From an uncultured Pelagibacteraceae bacterium (GTDB taxonomy: Bacteria; Pseudomonadota; Alphaproteobacteria; Pelagibacterales; Pelagibacteraceae), in the NCBI GenBank assembly GCA_902622655.1, contig CACNQY010000001.1:20117-84116 (forward strand): a DNA stretch of 64,000 nucleotides. The letters run 5' to 3'. Below the pieces are notes generated by a model, which ran no database searches, was not told the origin of the DNA, and saw nothing but the letters and a program-made list of their open reading frames with translations. Positions 40,372-49,057 of the stretch are shown here, one piece after another; the first letter of the stretch is position 1, and each line of letters opens with the position of its first letter. The translations under genes and the position numbers were made by a program.

Positions 40372-41847
40372 GTGAAAATGACAGATCTTGAAAAACACGT
40401 AAACCAGCCTGGACGTGCTAAACTAATCAAAGACGTAAGGGAAAAAATTAAAGAGTTAGGAATAACTTATATTTATTTTCAATTTATATCGGTTACTGGA
40501 AGAGTGGTAGGAAAAGGTATTCCTGCTGATCACTGGGAAAGAACTGCAGAAAAAGGTTTTCAATTAGTTTATGGTTCAACTGCAAACTTATTCTTAGATC
40601 GTCATAATAATTATATTGGTTATGGACCAGAGGCTATGGAACTAGTAGGTATTCCAGACCCTGAAACTTTTGTGCAACTACCTTGGGATAAAAGAATTGG
40701 TAGAGTATTTTGCACGTGTTTTAGAAATAGAGAAGAAAGAGAAAACCCAGGTGGCCACTTAACTTCAGATTGTAGAGGAAACTTAAGAATATTCATGGAT
40801 GAATTTAAAAATAAACATGGATTAGAATTAAGAGTTGGTACCGAACCTGAAATGATGTGGTTAACTAGAAATGAAGATGGTACACCAACAGGAAAAGGTT
40901 TTTCAAAACCTTTCTGTTACCATATTGATCAATTTGAATCTTTAAGACCAGTGTTCATGAAAGTAATTGAGTACTCAAATGCTATGGGTCTTGATATGAT
41001 CCAAGGTGACCATGAGGATGCACCAGGTCAATTAGAGCTGAACTGGACATTTGACAATGTTTTAAGAAACGCAGATAGACTATCCACATACAGACAAATA
41101 TGTGCACAGGTTGCTAGAGAGCACAATTTAATAGCGTGCTTTATGACAAAACCATTTATGGGAGTTTCTGCAAGTGGATGTCATACAAACATGTCTTTGT
41201 GGAAAGGTGGAAAAGTAAAAGTAAATAGACTAGGACATAAATCTTTACCAGGAGTTGATGGTGTATTTAGTTATGTTGAAGGTGGAACAAACACTTTTAT
41301 GCCTGATACGAAAGATATGCAATTGCCTGGAAAAATTGGGTTACAATCTATTGCAGGTATAATGAAACATTTACCTGCTTTAACTGCTCTTGGATCTTCA
41401 ACGGTCAACTCTTATAGAAGATTATGGGATCAGGGATTTTGGGCTCCTGTATATGCTGATTGGGGATACCAAAATAGAACATGTGGATTAAGAGTTTCCG
41501 CTCCAGGAAGATTCGAATACAGATCAGTAGACTCTATGCATAATCCTTACTTATTAGGTGCTGCATTATTAAAAGCATGTGATGAAGGCATTAGTAATAA
41601 AATGAAACCAGCAGCTCCAGAGTCTAGAAATATTTATGAGGCTCAAAAAGCTGGTAAAGATGTTAAAAAACTTCCATTAAGCCTAGGTGAAGCTTTGGAT
41701 AGACTTGCAGAAGATGAAGTTATAAAATCTGCAATGCCTGACGAAATGTACAAAGTTTTCCATTGGTATAAAAATGATGAGTGGGAAAGATTTCTTGGTG
41801 CAACCACACAATGGGATCTGGATACTTATCTCGATTGTCTACCATAG
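40372..41847 (+). CDS. glutamine synthetase family protein (GlnT-like; paralogue of GmaS)
   Basis: GS catalytic motifs QGDHEDAPGQLELNW, KPFMGVSASGCHTNMS, Gln-synt_C. Confidence 0.85.
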   Translation: MKMTDLEKHVNQPGRAKLIKDVREKIKELGITYIYFQFISVTGRVVGKGIPADHWERTAEKGFQLVYGSTANLFLDRHNNYIGYGPEAMELVGIPDPETFVQLPWDKRIGRVFCTCFRNREERENPGGHLTSDCRGNLRIFMDEFKNKHGLELRVGTEPEMMWLTRNEDGTPTGKGFSKPFCYHIDQFESLRPVFMKVIEYSNAMGLDMIQGDHEDAPGQLELNWTFDNVLRNADRLSTYRQICAQVAREHNLIACFMTKPFMGVSASGCHTNMSLWKGGKVKVNRLGHKSLPGVDGVFSYVEGGTNTFMPDTKDMQLPGKIGLQSIAGIMKHLPALTALGSSTVNSYRRLWDQGFWAPVYADWGYQNRTCGLRVSAPGRFEYRSVDSMHNPYLLGAALLKACDEGISNKMKPAAPESRNIYEAQKAGKDVKKLPLSLGEALDRLAEDEVIKSAMPDEMYKVFHWYKNDEWERFLGATTQWDLDTYLDCLP

Positions 41848-41875
41848 GTCATAATTAAAGAAAGGGTATAAATAT

Positions 41876-42820
41876 ATGTGTGGAATAGCAGGTTTAATTC
41901 ATAGAGGAAAGTCCTCAAATGTAGGAAGTGAATTACAAGGAATGCTTCAAGCTTTAAAGCATAGAGGAGAAGACTCAACTGGTTACGCTTTATACGGAGA
42001 CACAGATGGTAAAAATTTCATTATGCGTTTTAAAGTTGGTGAAAACGTTGGTGAAGGTAGCTCGTCAGTTATGGAGGATGTATCTGTTTATGATGAAAGA
42101 AAAAAAATTGTTGATCAAACTTTAGCTGAATTAGGTGCTAAAGTTATTAAAGAGGAAAGAACTCTACCTTACTCTTTAAGATATGAAATAGATTATGATG
42201 TAAAAGACCTGCTTAATTTTTCCCAAACTATTGAAAGTATACCTGGTGTTGAAATCCTATCTATAGGAAAATCTTTAGAAGTTATCAAAGATCTAGGAAA
42301 TGCTAAAGCTGTTTGCGATAGATATTCTTTGGATAAACTAGTTGGAACACATGCGATAGGTCATGCGAGGATGGCGACTGAATCTGGTGTTGATATTAAA
42401 TCAGCCCACCCATTTTGGGGGTATCCATTTAGTGATGTTTCAGTGGTTCACAATGGTCAACTTACAAATTATTGGAATAATAGAAGAGCATTAGAAAATA
42501 AAGGAATGAGATTTATGTCTGAATGTGACTCAGAGCTTATTGCAGTTTATATTGCTCAAAAAATGAGAGAGGGAGCAAGCCTTGAAGAAGGGATGAAAGA
42601 CTCCTTAACTGGGCTTGATGGAGTTTTTACTTATTTTGTTGCAACAAAAGATTCTTTAGGTATGGCTAAGGACACAATGGCTGCTAAACCTCTAGTATTA
42701 TATGAGTCGGATGATTTGGTCGCAATGGGCTCAGAGGAGATAGCTATAAGATCTGTACTGCCTCAAGAAATCGACACATATGATCCATTTGATGGGGAGG
42801 TTAAAGTATGGCGAATCTAA
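41876..42820 (+). CDS. class II glutamine amidotransferase subunit (glutamate-synthase/NMGS type)
   Basis: MCGIAGLIHRGK N-term Cys; VGTHAIGHARMATES; VVHNGQLTNYWNNR. Confidence 0.88.
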   Translation: MCGIAGLIHRGKSSNVGSELQGMLQALKHRGEDSTGYALYGDTDGKNFIMRFKVGENVGEGSSSVMEDVSVYDERKKIVDQTLAELGAKVIKEERTLPYSLRYEIDYDVKDLLNFSQTIESIPGVEILSIGKSLEVIKDLGNAKAVCDRYSLDKLVGTHAIGHARMATESGVDIKSAHPFWGYPFSDVSVVHNGQLTNYWNNRRALENKGMRFMSECDSELIAVYIAQKMREGASLEEGMKDSLTGLDGVFTYFVATKDSLGMAKDTMAAKPLVLYESDDLVAMGSEEIAIRSVLPQEIDTYDPFDGEVKVWRI

Positions 42821-43662
42821 AAACTGTATCAAAAAAAACTAAAGCTCAAGCTATGGGTATGCACACAGAAGTGCTCACAGGTAGAACTCAACAAAAATTT
42901 TTTAATCCTGACGAAGCTGAAAACTTTTACTATTTTGGCACTTACGATGTTGATTTTAATAAAAGGACTGATCTAGACGTAAAAGATATGACAGCGCCAG
43001 AGGCTAATAAGGAAATAGATAATTTAATGAGTCAGGGATACGGAACTATAGTAATTAAAAATCCTCAAGGAAAACATAGTCTTGGAGTTGGTATTCTAAA
43101 TAAATTAAACCTAATTTTTGAAGGAAGTTTAGGCTATTTTGGTATGGGGTCATGCGACGGTCCTATAGTTAGAATTAACGGTAGAGTTGGATGGTCTTGT
43201 GCTGAAAATTTAATGGCTGGAAAAGTAGTTATTGAAAAGAATGCTGGATCATGTTTTGGGGCTGCTATTAGAGGTGGAGACTTAATTTGTAAAGGGAGTG
43301 TTGGTGCTAGAACTGGTATTGATATGAAAGGTGGAACTATCATAATTGGTGGTGATGCTGGGGCATTTACTGGTTTTATGATGCAAAGAGGAAGAATAAT
43401 TATACTTGGTGACGTAGGGATAAACCTGGGAGACTCTATGTACGATGGGACAATTTTCGTAGGTGGAGAAATTGGATCTTATGGTAGTGATGCAGTAGAT
43501 TCAGATTTGACGCTTAGTGATCAAGATTGGTTAAGAAGAAAACTAAAGGTTGCTGAAATTGGTGAAAATTTTGATGTAAGTAAGATGAAAAAAATTGTAG
43601 CAGGTAAAAAACTTTGGAATTATGACAACTTGGAACCTACAGAGAAGAAGGGAGCAATTTAA
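42808..43662 (+). CDS. GXGXG-domain glutamate synthase-like subunit
   Basis: GRVGWSCAENLMAGKVVIEKNAG, GGDAGAFTGFMMQRGRIIILGDVG beta-helix. Confidence 0.88.
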   Translation: MANLKTVSKKTKAQAMGMHTEVLTGRTQQKFFNPDEAENFYYFGTYDVDFNKRTDLDVKDMTAPEANKEIDNLMSQGYGTIVIKNPQGKHSLGVGILNKLNLIFEGSLGYFGMGSCDGPIVRINGRVGWSCAENLMAGKVVIEKNAGSCFGAAIRGGDLICKGSVGARTGIDMKGGTIIIGGDAGAFTGFMMQRGRIIILGDVGINLGDSMYDGTIFVGGEIGSYGSDAVDSDLTLSDQDWLRRKLKVAEIGENFDVSKMKKIVAGKKLWNYDNLEPTEKKGAI

Positions 43663-45074
43663 TGCCTAAGAAAAAAAGTAAAAAAGTTAAAAAAAATGGA
43701 AAAGGTGTTGGAGGAAAAGCAGATGTTCATGCACATGAAGAAGGAAAGAGAAATAAAAGTTTATTAGGACATAATGCTATTTTTACTCCTGAGGTAATAG
43801 ACGACATTCATATAAAGTCTCAACTAGGAAGATACAGAATGCGTGGTATGGCGCTAATGAAAAAAATTCCTACATTCGATGACTTAGTATTTTTACCAGG
43901 AACATTAACAAGATTCGTGATCGAAGGTTACAGAGAAAAATGTGAAACAAAAACTGTAATTGGTCCAAGATGTGAAAATCCAATTGAGTTAGATATTCCT
44001 GTTTACATTACTGGAATGAGTTTTGGTGCACTTTCTTATGAAGCAAAAACTGCTTTAGCTAGAGGAGCTACAATGGCTGGTAGTGCAACTTGTTCTGGTG
44101 AAGGTGGAATGATACCAGATGAAAGAAGATATTCAGAAAAATGGTACTATCAATGTATTCAATCAAGATATGGTTTCAATCCTCATCATGCGCAATTGGC
44201 TGATGGAATAGAAGTTTTTATCGGACAAGGACAAAAAGTGGGTATGGGAGGTCACTTAATGGGCCAAAAAGTAACTGACCAAGTTGCTGAAATGAGGTCT
44301 TTACCTTCAGGTATTGACCAAAGGTCACCTGCAAGACACCCAGACTGGTTAGGTCCAGATGATTTAGCTCTTAAGGTTGAGGAGCTAAGACAATTAACTA
44401 AAAATAAAGTTCCAATTCAATTAAAGCTTGGTGCATCAAAAGTATATGACGATGTGCGTATGGCTGCTAAATGTGATCCAGACTCTATTTATCTAGATGG
44501 TATGGAAGGATCAACAGGAGCAGGTCCTCACATAGCTGCAGCTAATACTGGTATACCTGGAATTGCAGCAATTAGAGAAGCAAGAAGAGCTATCGATGAT
44601 GTTGGTAAAACTGGAAAAGTAACTTTAATTTATGCTGGTGGAGTAAGAGATGGTGCAGATATGGCAAAAGCTTTAGCTCTTGGAGCTGATGCAATAGCTA
44701 TTGGAACTGGTTCTATGATTGCATTAAACTGCAACAAAGACATTCCAGAGGCAAACTTTGAAAAAGAAATGGGAGTAAAGGCTGGTGAATGTTATCACTG
44801 CCATACTGGAAGGTGTCCAGTGGGTGTTGCTACTCAAGATCCAAAATTGAGAGCAAGATTAAACCCAGATGATGCTGCTCTTAGAGTTTATAATTATTTA
44901 CACTCTATGACACTAGAAGCGCAACTTTTAGCTAGAGCATGTGGAAAAACAAATATCCACTCTTTAGAGCCTGAGGATTTAGCTGCACTTACATCTGAAG
45001 CCTCAGCATTAGCAAAAGTTCCATTGGCTGGAACTAACTATACAGTTGGAGTAGATAACTATCACAAAATATAA
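43662..45074 (+). CDS. FMN-binding glutamate synthase-like subunit with Fe-S Cys motif
   Basis: GMSFGALSYEAKTALARGA; CYHCHTGRCPVGVATQDP. Confidence 0.9.
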   Translation: MPKKKSKKVKKNGKGVGGKADVHAHEEGKRNKSLLGHNAIFTPEVIDDIHIKSQLGRYRMRGMALMKKIPTFDDLVFLPGTLTRFVIEGYREKCETKTVIGPRCENPIELDIPVYITGMSFGALSYEAKTALARGATMAGSATCSGEGGMIPDERRYSEKWYYQCIQSRYGFNPHHAQLADGIEVFIGQGQKVGMGGHLMGQKVTDQVAEMRSLPSGIDQRSPARHPDWLGPDDLALKVEELRQLTKNKVPIQLKLGASKVYDDVRMAAKCDPDSIYLDGMEGSTGAGPHIAAANTGIPGIAAIREARRAIDDVGKTGKVTLIYAGGVRDGADMAKALALGADAIAIGTGSMIALNCNKDIPEANFEKEMGVKAGECYHCHTGRCPVGVATQDPKLRARLNPDDAALRVYNYLHSMTLEAQLLARACGKTNIHSLEPEDLAALTSEASALAKVPLAGTNYTVGVDNYHKI

Positions 45075-45085
45075 GGGTAATAACT

Positions 45086-45496
45086 ATGGCAAAGAAAAAG
45101 GGTAAAAAGGTAGTTAAAGCAAAAGAAATCAAAGGCCAATTAGGTAAAAAAGCAGAAACAGCTAGAGAAAAAATGATTGGTCAATCAATTGGCTATCGTT
45201 ACGATGTAAATCTTTTACCAGATTACAGCAAAATCACACCATTTCTAAAAAAATATATAGAAGCAATGGGATGGGATGATTTAAATTGGTTAGAAGATGT
45301 CCATATGGGATACGAAGAGGACAGGCCGGCAGTATTTTGTAGAAATGCAAATGGATGGGTTACTATTCCAAAATCAATTAAACTTCCAAACAATCAACAA
45401 GATAGAGATATGATTGCTAGAGAGCTTTTAGTAAAATTTCAAATGTCTCCAAAACACCCTCTTGTTGATTTGAAAAAAGCATATCTAAAATTTTAA
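45086..45496 (+). CDS. conserved hypothetical protein with Lys-rich N-terminus, linked to GOGAT-like cluster
   Basis: 136 aa; 11 nt after the preceding stop; KKKGKKVVKAKEIKGQLGKK tail. Confidence 0.6.
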   Translation: MAKKKGKKVVKAKEIKGQLGKKAETAREKMIGQSIGYRYDVNLLPDYSKITPFLKKYIEAMGWDDLNWLEDVHMGYEEDRPAVFCRNANGWVTIPKSIKLPNNQQDRDMIARELLVKFQMSPKHPLVDLKKAYLKF

Positions 45497-45523
45497 GTTT
45501 ACAATCAATAGTTGATAATATTT

Positions 45524-45551
45524 AAAAACCTAGTGTTCGCGCTAGGTTTTT
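45524..45551 (+). terminator. Rho-independent terminator with UUCG loop
   Basis: AAAAACCTAGTG-TTCG-CGCTAGGTTTTT. Confidence 0.85.
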
Positions 45552-45621
45552 AAGCATTTTATGTTTGTAACGAATCACAAAATTTTATAGGGTTTCATTA
45601 AACTAATATGGAGAGAGAACT

Positions 45622-47022
45622 ATGACTGATCAGTTAGGCGCTCTAACAACCATATTTACAGAATTTTACTACTGGGTAACAGTGGTACTGATGTTTTTAA
45701 TTCACGTCGGTTTCTGTATGTATGAAGTTGGAGCTTCTCGATACAAACACCATCAACATACTTTAATGAAAAATACGATGCTGATACCTTTGGTAACTGT
45801 AACGTGGTTTTTATTTGGTTGGTGGATTTACTGGGCTTTTCCAACAGGACCTGGACTAGCTCCGTCAATAATGAATGAGAGTACAGCATTAATTACCGAT
45901 GACTCGGCATTCAGTGCATCATTCTATACAGCAACCAGTCAATTAATGGCTGTGAACTTAGGTGACCACATATCTGGTGTCTTTTGGGCCGCATTTCTAT
46001 TGTTTTCATGGACTGCTGCTTCAATCGTTTCTGGAGCAATCATCGAACGAATTACAACTTTTGCATTTGGAATTCTTGCAATTGCAATAGGTTCTGTTTT
46101 TTGGGTAATCGATGCTGCTTGGGGATGGCACTTTGATGGATGGATGTTAAAACTTTTAGGATATCATGATGCTTATGCATCAGGTGTAATTCACGCGATT
46201 GCGGGTGGATTTGCTTTAGGTGTTCTTATGGTTTTAGGACCACGAATTGGTAAATTTTCATCAAGTGGTGAACCAAGAAACATTGGACCAAGAAATCCTT
46301 GGCTAGTAACAATTGGATTATTTTTAATTTATACTGGTTTCTGGGGATTTTATGCAGCCTGTAACATACCAATTTTTGATCTAGGACCTGAATATGGTAT
46401 GGAGGGCATATCCTATTGGACAGCAACAAACATTTATGTAACCCCTACTACACTTAGTGGTATTACCTTTAACTTCTTGATGTCATTATCAGGAGGTTTA
46501 TTGGCTGGATATTGGATTGCTAAAGGTGATCCTTTCTGGACTTACTCAAGTGGACTAGCAGGTATCATATGTGCTTCAGCTGGAAATGACTTATATCATC
46601 CAATTCAAGCAATGATCATTGGTATGATTGGTGTTGTGATTTCATACAAACTACATTATTGGGTTGAACGTAAATTCAAAATTGATGATGCAGTTGGTGC
46701 AGTTGCGGTACACGGATATGCTGGATTTATAGGTCTAGTGATATGTGGATTTGTCTTAAACGGTTACCCAGCTTCTGGATACAGTGTTGGCGCTATGTGG
46801 GACGGAACTACTTATGCTTCAATTAATCCTTTAGGTCAATTCATCGGTGCATTAATAATGTTCGTTGTTCTTGGACTAATACCAGGCTACGTCATAGCTA
46901 GAGTGCTTCATGGTATGGGTAAATTAAGAATCCCACGTGAAGTTGAGATAGCTGGACTAGACTATGAAATAATGGAGACTGCTAAAGAAGACGAAAAAGC
47001 AGTTGCGTCCTCAACCAGGTAA
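45622..47022 (+). CDS. Amt-family ammonium transporter (divergent)
   Basis: About 11 TM; SGAIIERITTFAFG, SGVIHAIAGGFALG, AVHGYAGFIGLV twin-His positions. Confidence 0.85.
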   Translation: MTDQLGALTTIFTEFYYWVTVVLMFLIHVGFCMYEVGASRYKHHQHTLMKNTMLIPLVTVTWFLFGWWIYWAFPTGPGLAPSIMNESTALITDDSAFSASFYTATSQLMAVNLGDHISGVFWAAFLLFSWTAASIVSGAIIERITTFAFGILAIAIGSVFWVIDAAWGWHFDGWMLKLLGYHDAYASGVIHAIAGGFALGVLMVLGPRIGKFSSSGEPRNIGPRNPWLVTIGLFLIYTGFWGFYAACNIPIFDLGPEYGMEGISYWTATNIYVTPTTLSGITFNFLMSLSGGLLAGYWIAKGDPFWTYSSGLAGIICASAGNDLYHPIQAMIIGMIGVVISYKLHYWVERKFKIDDAVGAVAVHGYAGFIGLVICGFVLNGYPASGYSVGAMWDGTTYASINPLGQFIGALIMFVVLGLIPGYVIARVLHGMGKLRIPREVEIAGLDYEIMETAKEDEKAVASSTR

Positions 47023-47035
47023 AGGAGAGTAATAT

Positions 47036-47266
47036 ATGGCTACAGTTACAAACTGGATAGATCACCTTAACAAACCAGCTGAAGAGGTTGCTGGTGCTGT
47101 TTATCCTGGTGCTGGATCTAGTGAAGGAATACTAGTAATTATTGCTATTATTTTGTGGGTTGGTTGGCATGTTTTAACAGCTAAATCTGAAAGTGAAGAA
47201 CTTGACAGACTAGCTAAGAAAAGACACGGTGCTAACGACCATAAAAGCAATATTACTGATTGGTAA
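47036..47266 (+). CDS. small single-TM protein (76 aa)
   Basis: SSEGILVIIAIILWVGWHVL TM; 13 nt after amt. Confidence 0.6.
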   Translation: MATVTNWIDHLNKPAEEVAGAVYPGAGSSEGILVIIAIILWVGWHVLTAKSESEELDRLAKKRHGANDHKSNITDW

Positions 47267-47282
47267 TTAAAAAATAAAATTT

Positions 47283-47315
47283 GGGCGCTACTTAGTTGTG
47301 GCGCCCTTTTTTTTT
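47283..47315 (+). terminator. Rho-independent terminator
   Basis: GGGCGCTAC-TTAGTT-GTGGCGCCC followed by T9. Confidence 0.9.
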
Positions 47316-47322
47316 AAATAAT

Positions 47323-47475
47323 ATGGACGAAAAAGATAACGAGGAACTAAGACCTTCTAAAATGAGAGGGGTAGCTTTTCCAAAAGCTAAATACGGAGTG
47401 ATAGCGGCTATTATCATCATTGTAGTTGTAAACCTTATCTATTATAAAGAATTTTTTTTATCGTTAATAAATTAA
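47323..47475 (+). CDS. 50-aa single-TM small protein
   Basis: Read directly: MDEKDNEELRPSKMRGVAFPKAKYGVIAAIIIIVVVNLIYYKEFFLSLIN*; not in the ORF track. Confidence 0.45.
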   Translation: MDEKDNEELRPSKMRGVAFPKAKYGVIAAIIIIVVVNLIYYKEFFLSLIN

Positions 47476-47488
47476 AAATCAAAAATCT

Positions 47489-48372
47489 ATGTGTGGAATT
47501 GTTGGAATATATTTGAAGACAAAAAAATTTGAAAAAAATTTAGGTAAAATGTTGTCGGGAATGCTCAACAATATGGAATCTCGAGGTCCTGATAGTGCTG
47601 GCTTCGCAATATATAAAAACTCAAACAAAGGTGAATATAAATACTCATTATGTATTAATGATTTAAATTTTAAAAAATTTAAAACGGATATTTTAAAAAA
47701 AATTAAGAATTTAAAATTAAATCAGTATTCAGATCATGTAATTGTCAAAACTACGGAGATACCAGAAAAATTTATTAAAATAATAAACAAAGAATTTCCT
47801 AAAGTCTCAATTGTTGGATATGGACATTCTATTGAAATTTTTAAACAAGTAGGAAACCCAAAAGATGTTGTTAAAAAATTTAATTTAGAGAGCTTTAGTG
47901 GTACTCATGGAATTGGACATACTAGAATGGCAACTGAAAGTGCAATTACCACAGATGGTTCGCATCCTTATTCAACTGGTAAAGACGAGTGTTTAGTTCA
48001 TAACGGATCGTTATCTAATCATAACAATTTAAGAAGACAGCTTAAAAAAAAGGTAATCAATTTAATTCTGAAAATGATACAGAGGTTGCTGCTGGATATG
48101 TCTCTAACAGTATATCAAATAACAACTCTTTAAAGGACACTTTAATTTCGGGTTTAAAGGATTTAGATGGTTTTTACACTTTTATAACAGGAACTAGAAA
48201 AGGCTTTGCAGTTGTGAGAGATGAAATTGCTTGCAAGCCGGCAGTTATAGCAGAAACGAAAAATTATGTTGCTATTGCATCTGAGTTTCAGGCTATGGCT
48301 CACTTACCAGATGTTAATAATGCAAAAATTTTTGAGCCAGAACCTGGTGTGGTGTATTCTTGGGGAAATTAA
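47489..48372 (+). CDS. mgsA: class II glutamine amidotransferase subunit of N-methylglutamate synthase, split by a -1 frame change at 48046..48052
   Basis: Frame 0 from 47489 (MCGIVGIYLKTKKF...VHNGSLSNHNNLRRQLKKK) then -1 frame GNQFNSENDTEVAAGYVSNSIS...EPEPGVVYSWGN* ending 48372. Confidence 0.75.
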
Positions 48373-49055
48373 TGAAATTGGATTTAAAAAAATTAAAATT
48401 AAGAAATGTAAACGAGCAATTACAAAATATTGATAGAAAAAAAAATGATAGAAATTTTACTATAATAAACCCTGAAGGGAATCATGCTGTTTGTGCTGGT
48501 TTAACTGATGAAGTTAATGTTAATATTAATGGACATGTTGGGTATTACTGTGCAGGCATGAATCAAAAAGCAAGTATTACTATTAATGGTAATGTAGGAA
48601 CAGGTGTGGCGGAGAATATGATGTCTGGTAAAGTTCATGTAAAAGGGAATGCATCACAATCAGCAGGTGCGACTGGTCATGGAGGACTTTTAATAATTGA
48701 TGGAGATGCTAGCTCAAGATGTGGAATTTCAATGAAAGGTATTGATATAATAGTTAAAGGATCTGTTGGTCATATGTCTGGTTTTATGTCTCAATCAGGC
48801 AACCTAATTGTTTGTGGAGATGCTGGTGAGGCGTTAGGTGATAGTTTATATGAAACAAACATATATATAAGAGGTAAAGTTAAATCACTTGGTGCAGATT
48901 GCGTTGAAAAAAAAATGGATAAAAAACACATTAAAAATTTAAAAGCTCTTTTAAAAGAGGCTGATATTAAAGATCATAAAGCTGAAAGTTTTAAGAGATA
49001 TGGTTCAGCAAGAAAATTATATAACTTCAAAATAGATAATATTTCAAATTATTAA
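48372..49055 (+). CDS. mgsB: GXGXG-domain subunit of N-methylglutamate synthase
   Basis: ATG overlaps the mgsA-frame stop (TAATG); GHVGYYCAGMNQKASITINGNVGTGVAENMMSGKVHV. Confidence 0.78.
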   Translation: MKLDLKKLKLRNVNEQLQNIDRKKNDRNFTIINPEGNHAVCAGLTDEVNVNINGHVGYYCAGMNQKASITINGNVGTGVAENMMSGKVHVKGNASQSAGATGHGGLLIIDGDASSRCGISMKGIDIIVKGSVGHMSGFMSQSGNLIVCGDAGEALGDSLYETNIYIRGKVKSLGADCVEKKMDKKHIKNLKALLKEADIKDHKAESFKRYGSARKLYNFKIDNISNY

Positions 49056-49057
49056 AT

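Noticed and set aside
47489-48133. Calling the mgsA-like ORF a plain pseudogene
   Set aside because: The downstream reading frame is completely preserved to the operon junction and all neighbours are intact, so decay is not the best single explanation; kept as a frameshift finding instead.
48360-48371. ORF-track start at 48360 (MGKL...) for mgsB
   Set aside because: It is upstream in-frame read-through of a non-ATG start; the ATG at 48372 overlapping the mgsA-frame TAA is the likelier start.
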